From: Nitrospinota bacterium
GTDB lineage: Bacteria > UBA8248 > JACPRG01
DNA: 7,786 bases
Assembly (NCBI GenBank): GCA_030740135.1
Contig: JASLXW010000186.1
Location: 1 to 7,786 of the forward strand
Direction: 5' to 3'
Shown here: positions 1-5,775 of the stretch, one piece after another
How positions within the stretch are numbered: position 1 is the stretch's first letter
Layout of the letters: each line of letters begins with the position of its first letter
Made by a program: the position numbers and the translations under genes
The notes under the pieces: generated by a model
Told to the model about the DNA's origin: nothing
Database searches by the model: none
What the model saw: only the letters and a program-made list of their open reading frames with translations

Positions 1-275
<275 letters not shown>

Positions 276-281
276 TTATCC

Positions 282-310
282 AATATATGGGCGCCCGGGA
301 GGTCTGTCAA
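282..310 (-). promoter_or_regulatory. Sigma70-type promoter for trxB
   Basis: On the minus strand a perfect -35 box TTGACA (310-305) is followed after exactly 17 bases by TATATT (287-282), a 5/6 match to the -10 consensus. Transcription would begin near base 275, giving a leader of about 108 bases before trxB. The AT-rich patch at 261-290 stands out in otherwise GC-rich DNA, which supports a real promoter. A small GGCC/GGCC inverted repeat (216-219 and 225-228) lies in the leader. The 212-base gap between the endonuclease IV stop and trxB otherwise shows no gene. The 6-bp inverted repeat CCCGCG/CGCGGG at 343-348 and 359-364 has no T-tract and is not a convincing intrinsic terminator. Confidence 0.72.
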
Positions 311-379
311 CGGTCCGCCATTGCCGCCCCGGGACGCCGTCGCCCGCGGGGTTGTCCGCGCGGGGGGAGGCTCGATCTT

Positions 380-1213
380 TCACAGATCCCGATAGGTCTT
401 CTGCATGATCAGCGCGTCCTCTTCCAGGATGGGGCTTTCGCAAATGAGGAGGCCGCCCGCGCCGAAATCCTTCAGCGCCTTGAGGACGCCCGCGTAGTCG
501 AAGACGGTCTCCTTCAAAACAACGTGGTTCCTTTCTCCCTTGGGGCCGTACTCGATGCCCGACAGGTGGATGTGCATGTCCTGAAGCGCCGCGTCCCCAA
601 GCGTGGTCCGCGCGGATTCCAGGATTTCGCAAAACTCCGTATAAGTATTGTACTTTCCCGTGCTCCGCGCGTAGATGTGAGAGAAATCGATGCAGGGCCG
701 GACGCCTTTGATCTCTTTGGCCAACCGAAGGGTCTCATCGAGGGAGCCGAACTGTGAGCCCTTTCCCGTCGTCTCGGGGTCCAGGCCGACGTCGACCTTC
801 TCCTTGCGAAGCTGGACCGCGAGCTCGCGCAGGTGATTTTTGACCTTCGGATAGACCTCCTTGGAAGCGCCGCCCATGTAGAACGCCGGATGAAAGGCCA
901 CGCCCCGCGCACTGAAGAAATGGCCGATCCGCGCGGAGTTCAGGATGCGCTCCCGGCTGGCCACGACCTTTTCCGGCTCCAGGGAGTTGAGGTTGATCCA
1001 GTACGGACCGTGAACGGACAGGGCCACGTCGTTCTCCCGCGCCGCCTCCCCGACCTCGCGGGCCAGCTTCTCCTTCATCCGGACGCCCTGGACAAACTCC
1101 ACCTCCATGCAGTCGAGGCCCAGCTCCCGGATGCGCCGAACCCCGTCCAGCGTGCCCTTCTTGCCTCCCGTGCTGGCGGGTATCCCGGCCGTGCCGAACA
1201 ACAAGTCGCTCAT
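380..1213 (-). CDS. nfo: Endonuclease IV family AP endonuclease (apurinic/apyrimidinic, TIM barrel)
   Basis: A 277-residue protein, close to the usual length of about 280 for endonuclease IV, which cleaves the DNA backbone 5' to abasic sites in base excision repair using a metal cluster. By alignment in my head to E. coli Nfo, most metal ligands are visible: H68 (SVHGPYWINL), H108 (AFHPAF), E147 (LDPETTGKG), D176 and H179 (CIDFSHIYA), H216 (HIHLSG) and E259 (ICESP). The E. coli D229/H231 segment is replaced here by GERNH (226-230). The HLSGIEYG..GE.NH...KE and ICESPILEEDAL pattern resembles the archaeal/anaerobe branch of the family rather than E. coli Nfo. The ATG at 1213 is chosen because it begins just before the first barrel strand. 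An in-frame GTG at 1246 would add 11 residues, and neither start has a strong Shine-Dalgarno. The gene lies 52 bases downstream of engB and probably shares its transcript. The exact activity, nuclease or a related sugar-isomerase-like barrel, is inferred from the retained ligands. Confidence 0.85.
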   Translation of the reverse strand: MSDLLFGTAGIPASTGGKKGTLDGVRRIRELGLDCMEVEFVQGVRMKEKLAREVGEAARENDVALSVHGPYWINLNSLEPEKVVASRERILNSARIGHFFSARGVAFHPAFYMGGASKEVYPKVKNHLRELAVQLRKEKVDVGLDPETTGKGSQFGSLDETLRLAKEIKGVRPCIDFSHIYARSTGKYNTYTEFCEILESARTTLGDAALQDMHIHLSGIEYGPKGERNHVVLKETVFDYAGVLKALKDFGAGGLLICESPILEEDALIMQKTYRDL

Positions 1214-1265
1214 TTTTCCAATCCCAATCGTCTTCGAAGGCCGCACGTGGAAAGAAGATTCCGCT

Positions 1266-1898
1266 TCATCCCCGGGAAAAACCCGCCGGGTTCCTCACCC
1301 ACGGCCCGAGCCTTCGCCAGAGCGCGTCCTTTCCCATCCCGTTGGCGGCGGAGAACGTCACCGGGTCCTCGGGGCCGAGGGACAGGTCCTTTCTCACCTG
1401 GGCCGACGCGGCCGCGCGCTTGGAAGCCGAGAGCTTATCCGCCTTGGTCAACACCACGAGGGCCGACATCCCTTTGGAGGCGAGCCATTCGAGCAGGTCC
1501 CGGTCCATGTCCCCGGCGCCGCGTCGGATGTCCAGGATGACGACGACCCCTTGAAGCGGCGCCCGGCCCTCGAGGTACGACTCGACCATCTTTCCCCAGG
1601 CCTGCCGGACCCGCTCCGGCGCCTTGGCGTAGCCGTAGCCCGGAAGGTCCACGAACCGGAACCCCGCCCCGCCCCCCCCTCTCCCCCCGCCCGTCCGGAC
1701 CCGGAAGAAGTTCAGGGTCTGCGTTTTGCCCGGCGTCGAGCTGGTCTTCACAAGCCCCTTGCGCCCCATGAGGGTGTTCATCATGGAGGACTTCCCCACG
1801 TTGGACCGGCCCGCGAAAGCGACCTCCACCAGGGGGTCCTTGGGACAGTCCTTCCCGTGGACAACCGATTTCTCGAACTCGGCGGCGATGACTTTCAT
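1266..1898 (-). CDS. engB: Ribosome biogenesis GTP-binding protein EngB/YsxC
   Basis: A 210-residue TRAFAC-class GTPase needed in many bacteria for late assembly of the 50S ribosomal subunit. All G motifs are visible: G1 GRSNVGKSS (30-38), G2 TPGKT (55-59), G3 DLPGYG (84-89), G4 TKADKL (151-156) and G5 SAANG (183-187). The FAGRSNVGKSS and FVDLPGYGYAK signatures are specific to EngB. The ATG at 1898 has GGAGG 4 bases upstream (minus strand, 1903-1907) and gives the normal family N-terminus; the frame stays open further upstream but that extension looks like non-protein. Odd point: between G2 and G3 the switch-region loop carries a glycine-rich stretch (about residues 69-79) encoded by a run of G/C homopolymers at 1662-1690. 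The gene sits 86 bases after the sirtuin and 52 bases before nfo. Confidence 0.95.
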   Translation of the reverse strand: MKVIAAEFEKSVVHGKDCPKDPLVEVAFAGRSNVGKSSMMNTLMGRKGLVKTSSTPGKTQTLNFFRVRTGGGRGGGGAGFRFVDLPGYGYAKAPERVRQAWGKMVESYLEGRAPLQGVVVILDIRRGAGDMDRDLLEWLASKGMSALVVLTKADKLSASKRAAASAQVRKDLSLGPEDPVTFSAANGMGKDALWRRLGPWVRNPAGFSRG

Positions 1899-1902
1899 CA
1901 AC

Positions 1903-1907
1903 CCTCC
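1903..1907 (-). promoter_or_regulatory. Ribosome binding site of engB
   Basis: GGAGG on the minus strand lies 4 bases before the engB ATG, a rather short spacing. It is immediately preceded by C-runs (minus strand; G9 on the plus strand at 1916-1924) that could partly pair with it. Confidence 0.55.
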
Positions 1908-1984
1908 AGGGGGGCGGGGGGGGGACGGCCCATTCCACGAATCGGGGCCGGAGACCCCAAAACCGGGACCCTCAGAGATCCGGC

Positions 1985-2785
1985 TTACCGGGACCGCAGG
2001 GAGGCGACCGCCCGCGCCAGGCTCGGGAGGACCTCGCCCGCGTCTCCGGCCAGAACGGCGTCCGCCTCGGCGTCCAGCGGGGTTTCTTCCCGGTTGACGA
2101 TGATCAGCCTGGCCCCCCGGGCCTTCGCCCGGGCCGGAAGGCCGGCCGCCGGTTGGACGACCAGGGACGTGCCGACGACCAGGAAGACGTCCGCCCGGTC
2201 CGTCCACTCAACGGCCCGGTCCATCCGGTCGCGGGGAATGCCCTCGCCGAAGAAGACGGCGTCGGTCTTCTGAATTCCCTCGCACGACGGGCAATGCGGC
2301 GGAAGCTCCCCCACCTCCACCCGGCGGTTGACGGCCTCGCGGGTTTCCCGGATCCCGCAATCCAGGCACTTCACCCAATGGGAGGTGCCGTGGATCTCGA
2401 TGAGGTCCTCTTCCGGAAAACCCGCCTTCTGGTGCAGTCCGTCGGTGTTCTGCGTAACGACCCGGCGGAGGACGCCCTCTCTGTGCATGTCCGTCAGCGC
2501 CCGGTGTCCGCCGTGGGGGACCGCCCGCAGGTTTTGGGCGTAGTACGCGGGCGTCATCCGCCAATAGCGGACGCGGGACTCGAGGTCGCCGACGTAGTGG
2601 CGGTAGGTGAAATCCCGCTGATCCAGCCGCGTCCACATCCCGCCGGGGGAGCGGAGGTCCGGAATGCCCGACTCCGTTCCCAGACCGGCCCCGGTCATGG
2701 CGACGGCGAACCGGCTTTCCGCGAGCCAGGCGGCCGGCCCCCCGATTTTCTCAGAGACTTCGTCGAGAGAACCCATCCGCTTCAT
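1985..2785 (-). CDS. NAD-dependent protein deacylase, SIR2 family (SIRT4-like class)
   Basis: A 266-residue sirtuin, which removes acyl groups from lysines using NAD+ and releases O-acyl-ADP-ribose and nicotinamide. Visible motifs in order: NAD-binding GAGLGTESGIPDLRS (32-46), TQNTDGLH (111-118), catalytic H132 in EIHGT, four zinc-binding cysteines C140/C143 and C165/C168, VFFGEGIP (177-184), GTSLVVQPAAGLP (205-217) and the adenine-side IIVNREETP (228-236). The canonical GIPDFR Phe is Leu here. The segment after the NAD motif (TRLDQRDF, then RVRYWRM, then HGGHRAL) resembles the RYW-type class II sirtuins such as SIRT4. I see no clear Tyr-x-x-Arg desuccinylase pair, so CobB-type desuccinylation is not predicted. 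The ATG at 2785 overlaps the antiporter stop codon by one base (TGATG), implying translational coupling. A second in-frame ATG lies three codons in. Substrates are unknown. Confidence 0.92.
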   Translation of the reverse strand: MKRMGSLDEVSEKIGGPAAWLAESRFAVAMTGAGLGTESGIPDLRSPGGMWTRLDQRDFTYRHYVGDLESRVRYWRMTPAYYAQNLRAVPHGGHRALTDMHREGVLRRVVTQNTDGLHQKAGFPEEDLIEIHGTSHWVKCLDCGIRETREAVNRRVEVGELPPHCPSCEGIQKTDAVFFGEGIPRDRMDRAVEWTDRADVFLVVGTSLVVQPAAGLPARAKARGARLIIVNREETPLDAEADAVLAGDAGEVLPSLARAVASLRSR

Positions 2786-3759
2786 CACCCTAGAAAAAAG
2801 ACGGCCAGCAACGCCAGATACACCCCGTACAATCCGGTCAACACCCCTCCCTTCATCCGGCCCACACCGCGGCCCGACCACCCGAAAACCAGGAGCGCGA
2901 TCATCATCAAGAGCGTGAAGGGGAGATCCAGAACCCGGTTCTGCTCGACGATGGGCAGCGGGATAACGAGCGCGCTGGACCCCACGACCCAGAAGACGTT
3001 CAGGACGTTCGCCCCCAGGATGTTTCCCAGACTCATGTCCATGTGGCCCTTGGCAATCGATGCGACGGCCAGGGTGATCTCGGGAAGGGACGTCCCGACC
3101 GCGACAATCGTCAGGCCGATGATGAGCTCCGAGATCCCCGCGTGCCGGGCGATCTGCGCGCCGTTCTGGACGAGCAGAATGCTTCCCGCGCCCACCGACG
3201 CTGCGCCGACGAGGAACCAAAGACCCTGCCGGACCCATTCGGCCTTCTCGACTTTCGGCGCTTCCGCTTCCGGATCGTCCCCGGCCGCGGAAAGGCGCCA
3301 ATTGCAAACCAGGAATCCCACGGCCCCCAGGATGAACAGGATGCCCACCGGCCGCCCGACGGATTCCCGGCCCAGGGTCGCGGCCCACAGCGCGACCGCC
3401 GCCCCCAAGGTGAACAGGGCCTGCCTGATGAAGATCCGCCGCGTCACGGCAATCGTGCCCACCAGGGCCGAGAGGCCGACGACCAGGCCGATGTTGCACA
3501 GATATGAGCCGACCGCGTTGCCCACGGCCAGGAGGGGCTTTCCCAGGAAGGCCGCGCTGAAGGAGACGGCGAACTCGGGAAAGGTCGTGGCGAGACTGAC
3601 GACCGTCGCGCCGACGACCACCTTGGAGATGGCGGCCGCGCGGGCGATGAAGAGCGCTCCGTCCAGAAATTTCCCCGCCCCCCAGATGACCAGGGCGCCG
3701 CCCGCCGCAAAGAGGACGGTGTTCCAGCCCAGACCCAGCCCCGCAAACAGAGATTCCAT
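2785..3759 (-). CDS. Calcium/sodium antiporter, CaCA family (YrbG-like)
   Basis: A 324-residue inner-membrane protein with about ten hydrophobic segments and the internal two-fold repeat of the Ca2+/cation antiporter family, which exports Ca2+ in exchange for Na+ (or H+). The first alpha-repeat is ATVVSLATTFPEFAVSFSAA with GNAVGSYLCNIGLVVG (about residues 51-95). The second is LTIVAVGTSLPEITLAVAS with GNILGANVLNVFWVVG (about 216-260). Ion-coordinating glutamates are E62 and E227, both in PE motifs. The hydrophilic loop between the halves (about 156-177, acidic, with DDPEAEAPKVEKAE) is the usual cytosolic hinge. Length matches the bacterial family at about 320. The ATG at 3759 is chosen over the longer open frame because AAGGA lies 7 bases upstream (3767-3771) and the preceding codons are GC-homopolymer sequence. 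The first repeat has TTFPE where the second has the usual GTSLPE, a modest departure. It is followed without a gap by the sirtuin. Confidence 0.92.
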   Translation of the reverse strand: MESLFAGLGLGWNTVLFAAGGALVIWGAGKFLDGALFIARAAAISKVVVGATVVSLATTFPEFAVSFSAAFLGKPLLAVGNAVGSYLCNIGLVVGLSALVGTIAVTRRIFIRQALFTLGAAVALWAATLGRESVGRPVGILFILGAVGFLVCNWRLSAAGDDPEAEAPKVEKAEWVRQGLWFLVGAASVGAGSILLVQNGAQIARHAGISELIIGLTIVAVGTSLPEITLAVASIAKGHMDMSLGNILGANVLNVFWVVGSSALVIPLPIVEQNRVLDLPFTLLMMIALLVFGWSGRGVGRMKGGVLTGLYGVYLALLAVFFLG

Positions 3760-3766
3760 GCTTCGA

Positions 3767-3771
3767 TCCTT
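3767..3771 (-). promoter_or_regulatory. Ribosome binding site deciding the antiporter start
   Basis: AAGGA on the minus strand is 7 bases before the ATG at 3759. This favours that start over the frame that stays open to 3849. Confidence 0.65.
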
Positions 3772-3776
3772 AATCG

Positions 3777-3835
3777 CCCCCCCCCTCCCCGCGCGCCGAA
3801 TCCCGTCGGGGAGGCCGCGACGGGCGGGGGGGGGG
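3777..3835. repeat. Nested inverted repeat with C9/G10 homopolymer arms between rsmI and the antiporter
   Basis: Plus strand C9-T-C4 (3777-3790) faces G10 (3826-3835), and between them lies a second inverted repeat CCCGTC (3802-3807) / GACGGG (3819-3824). Together they could fold into one long GC-only hairpin in the rsmI-antiporter intergenic RNA. No T-tract follows, so it is not a standard terminator. It could attenuate transcription, protect an RNA end, or be a slippage-prone tract upstream of the antiporter start. Confidence 0.5.
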
Positions 3836-3845
3836 CCGGTCCGCG

Positions 3846-4556
3846 TCAATCGTCCCCGTCTTTATCGGGCGCGATGAGGACGACGTACTCCCCCCTCGCC
3901 TTGCTCCCGCCGATCCGCTCCGTCACTTCCCGCACGGTTCCGCGAAGGAATTCTTCGTGGATCTTCGTCAATTCCCGGGCGACGACAACCTGCCGTCCGG
4001 CCATCCGCTCCTCCAGCTCCGATAAGAGCTTGGTGATCCGGTGGGGCGACTCGAAGAGAACAACCGTCCGGGTCTCCCGGGACAATGCTTCGAGACGCCT
4101 CTGTCTTCTGCCGGACTTGACCGGCAGAAACCCCTCGAAGGCGAATCGGTCGGTGGGGAGCCCGCTCGACGAAAGCGCGGCGGTCAGGGCTGAAGGCCCC
4201 GGAATCGGGACCACGGCAATCCCGGCCTCGATCGCCCGTTTCACCAGGTAGTAGCCCGGGTCCGAGAGACCGGGGGTCCCGGCGTCGGTGACCAGGGCCA
4301 CGCTCTCCCCCTGTTCCAGCCGCCGGAGGAGGCCGTGTGTCCGGGCTTCCTTGTTGTGATCGTGGTGGCTCTCCAGCCGTTTTCCGACGATCTCGCACCG
4401 GGACAGGAGCTTCCGGGTGCGGCGGGTGTCTTCCGCCGCGATCAGGTCGACCTCCGCGAGGGTCTTCAGCGCCCGCAGCGTGATGTCTTCCAAGTTCCCG
4501 ATGGGGGTCCCCACAACGTACAGGACGCCCGCCCGGGGCTTCGCTTCCCGTTCCAT
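3846..4556 (-). CDS. rsmI: 16S rRNA (cytidine(1402)-2'-O)-methyltransferase RsmI
   Basis: A 236-residue SAM-dependent methyltransferase of the tetrapyrrole-methylase fold. The family adds the 2'-O-methyl of m4Cm1402 in the ribosomal P site. Signature motifs run along the protein: VGTPIGNLEDI (15-25), AEDTR (41-45), VTDAGTPGLSDPG (89-101), PIPGPSALTAAL (117-128), FEGFLP (140-145), FESPHR (168-173), ARELTKIHEE (193-202) and GEYVVLI (222-228). E. coli RsmI is about 286 residues; this one ends right after the catalytic domain, so the C-terminal helical extension is absent, as in some other short RsmI proteins. The ATG at 4556 is 9 residues before the conserved core. No Shine-Dalgarno is visible upstream, but a TAGAAT box lies 7 bases before the ATG, so the message may be leaderless. 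It is the first gene of the leftward block and diverges from the flavoprotein genes. Confidence 0.95.
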   Translation of the reverse strand: MEREAKPRAGVLYVVGTPIGNLEDITLRALKTLAEVDLIAAEDTRRTRKLLSRCEIVGKRLESHHDHNKEARTHGLLRRLEQGESVALVTDAGTPGLSDPGYYLVKRAIEAGIAVVPIPGPSALTAALSSSGLPTDRFAFEGFLPVKSGRRQRRLEALSRETRTVVLFESPHRITKLLSELEERMAGRQVVVARELTKIHEEFLRGTVREVTERIGGSKARGEYVVLIAPDKDGDD

Positions 4557-4562
4557 GTGGAC

Positions 4563-4568
4563 ATTCTA
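4563..4568 (-). promoter_or_regulatory. Possible -10 box placing transcription start at the rsmI ATG
   Basis: TAGAAT on the minus strand (5/6 match to TATAAT) ends 7 bases before the A of the rsmI start codon, the usual distance to a transcription start. No good -35 box is found at 16-18 bases. This would produce a leaderless mRNA, consistent with the missing Shine-Dalgarno. Confidence 0.4.
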
Positions 4569-4574
4569 ATCGAG

Positions 4575-4590
4575 GTCGGTGTCTCCCGAC
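4575..4590. repeat. Short inverted repeat in the divergent promoter region
   Basis: GTCGG (4575-4579) and CCGAC (4586-4590) are separated by 6 bases. They lie between the divergent start codons of rsmI and the flavoprotein pair, just upstream of the possible rsmI -10 box. It could be an operator or a chance palindrome; 5-bp arms are common in GC-rich DNA. Confidence 0.3.
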
Positions 4591-4605
4591 GAGGGCATTC
4601 CCCGG

Positions 4606-4635
4606 TTGAATTGGGGACGCCGGAAAGGATACCAT
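4606..4635 (+). promoter_or_regulatory. Possible promoter of the tandem flavoprotein genes
   Basis: TTGAAT (4606-4611, 4/6 to TTGACA) and TACCAT (4630-4635, 4/6 to TATAAT) are 18 bases apart. The start would fall near 4642, giving a leader of about 30 bases containing the GAGGG site at 4662-4666. Confidence 0.35.
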
Positions 4636-4661
4636 GGGCCGGCGCCCGCGGATGGGAAAGA

Positions 4662-4666
4662 GAGGG
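4662..4666 (+). promoter_or_regulatory. Ribosome binding site choosing the GTG start at 4673
   Basis: GAGGG lies 6 bases before GTG 4673. It supports this start over the in-frame ATGs at 4634 and 4652. Confidence 0.65.
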
Positions 4667-4672
4667 AAAGAC

Positions 4673-5743
4673 GTGAGGGTTTATGAAAGCCTGATCCGGC
4701 CGGTTCTCTTTCGGCTCTCCGCCGAGCGGGCGCACGACCTGGCGAAGCGGGCCCTGTCGACAGAGGTCCCGTGGCGCCTTCTGTCGGGCCGGTTTCAAAC
4801 CGGCGATCCCCGCTTGGAAACGGAGGTGGGCGGGCTACGGCAGGCCAACCCCATCGGTCTGGCGGCGGGACTGGACAAGGACGCCGACGCCCTCCCCGGC
4901 CTGGCCCACCTCGGCTTCGGCAGCCTCACCGTCGGCACCATCATGCCCGGGGTGAGGAAGGGGAATCCGAAGCCCCGGCTGGTGCGCCTGCCCGAGCGGA
5001 TGGCCGTCATCGATCACATGGGGCTTCCATCGAAAGGGCTGGACCGCGCGGTCCGCAAGTTGCGAAGGTTTCGGGCGGCCCATCCCCCCGGTGAGGGTCG
5101 TCCTCCCCTGATCGTCAGCGTGGGCGGCCTCACGGTCGAGGAGGTGCTCGCCGGACACGGGGCGGTGGAGCCCCTGGCGGACGCCGTCGAGTTCGACCTG
5201 ACCTGCCCGAACGTGACCGAGCGGGGGGATTTCGAAACCATGGATGGAATCTCGCGGTTCGTGGAACGGCTCGTGACACAGCGGCGCAAGCCCCTGTTTT
5301 TCAGACTGCCGCTGCGGCTCTCGGACGAGAACTGGCGAAAGGCCCTCGCCATGTGCGAGGTGGCCGCGAAATACGGGGTGGACGGGGTGACGCCGGCGGG
5401 CGGCCTCCCGGCCGAGGACGCGCGGCTGGCGCTCGGCAAGGGCGCCCTGGCGGGAAAACCCCTGCTCGAGAACTCTCTCCGCATCGTCCGGGACCTGCGA
5501 AGCGCGGTGGGCGACGATCTCGCCATCCGGATCGCCGGCGGCGCCACCGACGGGGAATCGGTCTTCCGTCTCCTGGAGGCCGGCGCGAACGCGGTCAACA
5601 TCCTGACGGCCTTCGTCTATCGGGGTCCGGGCGCGGCGGCCGCGATGAACCGCGAGCTCCTGCGGAAAATGGACGAGGCCGGCGTAGAGTCCGTCCGGGA
5701 CCTGGGCGTCAAATCCCGGCAAGCGGCGGCGCCGGGCGGGTAG
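4673..5743 (+). CDS. Dihydroorotate dehydrogenase-like flavoprotein, upstream paralogue (diverged cofactor site)
   Basis: A 356-residue TIM-barrel protein with class 2 PyrD architecture. The N-terminal helical region is MRVYESLIRPVLFRL...ERAHDLAKRAL, followed by GLAAGLDKD with conserved K69, LGFGSLTVGTIMP (80-92), NPKPRL (98-103), DLTCPNV (175-181) and AGGATDG...LLEAGANAV...TAFVYRGP near the C terminus. The GTG at 4673 is chosen because GAGGG precedes it by 6 bases and the protein then aligns from residue 1 with its downstream paralogue. Departures from E. coli PyrD: the catalytic Ser position is Cys (C178, as in class 1), the preceding Asn is Asp (D175), and the orotate-contacting TNTT loop is TPAGG. 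In addition, the N of NRMGF is D114, the Asn of the NxG strand is S149, and the FMN-site Lys of KxxP is R211. It therefore may not oxidise dihydroorotate and may bind FMN poorly. The N-terminal segment could associate with the membrane, as in class 2 enzymes. Function unknown. Co-transcribed with the next gene. Confidence 0.85.
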   Translation: MRVYESLIRPVLFRLSAERAHDLAKRALSTEVPWRLLSGRFQTGDPRLETEVGGLRQANPIGLAAGLDKDADALPGLAHLGFGSLTVGTIMPGVRKGNPKPRLVRLPERMAVIDHMGLPSKGLDRAVRKLRRFRAAHPPGEGRPPLIVSVGGLTVEEVLAGHGAVEPLADAVEFDLTCPNVTERGDFETMDGISRFVERLVTQRRKPLFFRLPLRLSDENWRKALAMCEVAAKYGVDGVTPAGGLPAEDARLALGKGALAGKPLLENSLRIVRDLRSAVGDDLAIRIAGGATDGESVFRLLEAGANAVNILTAFVYRGPGAAAAMNRELLRKMDEAGVESVRDLGVKSRQAAAPGG

Positions 5744-5762
5744 TCCTCCATCCGCCGCCGCG

Positions 5763-5767
5763 GGAGG
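5763..5767 (+). promoter_or_regulatory. Ribosome binding site of the downstream paralogue
   Basis: GGAGG is 8 bases before ATG 5776. It fixes the start of a frame that remains open far upstream inside the preceding gene. Confidence 0.7.
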
Positions 5768-5775
5768 GCGAAGTC

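Noticed and set aside
343..364. CCCGCG/CGCGGG hairpin as a terminator after nfo
   Set aside because: The stem is only 6 bp and no T-tract follows it in the direction of transcription.
1940..1970. GGGG/CCCC inverted repeat between engB and the sirtuin
   Set aside because: Four-base arms are expected by chance here and there is no T-tract.
1899..2207. Upstream extension of the EngB frame
   Set aside because: The extension is Gly/Pro/Arg-rich antisense-like sequence overlapping the end of the sirtuin gene. ATG 1898 has a GGAGG site and gives the family N-terminus.
2786..3499. In-frame upstream extension of the sirtuin frame by about 238 codons
   Set aside because: It overlaps the antiporter in another frame, is low-complexity Gly/Arg/Pro, and the ATG at 2785 gives a normal-length sirtuin.
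2153..3877. A 574-codon open frame on the plus strand
   Set aside because: It lies antisense to the sirtuin and antiporter, which have full family motifs. Its translation is rich in Arg/Pro without any recognisable domain. Long antisense frames are expected at this GC content.
5353..5775. Upstream extension of the second flavoprotein frame
   Set aside because: It overlaps the first paralogue out of frame. ATG 5776 has a good ribosome binding site and aligns with the paralogue's residue 1.
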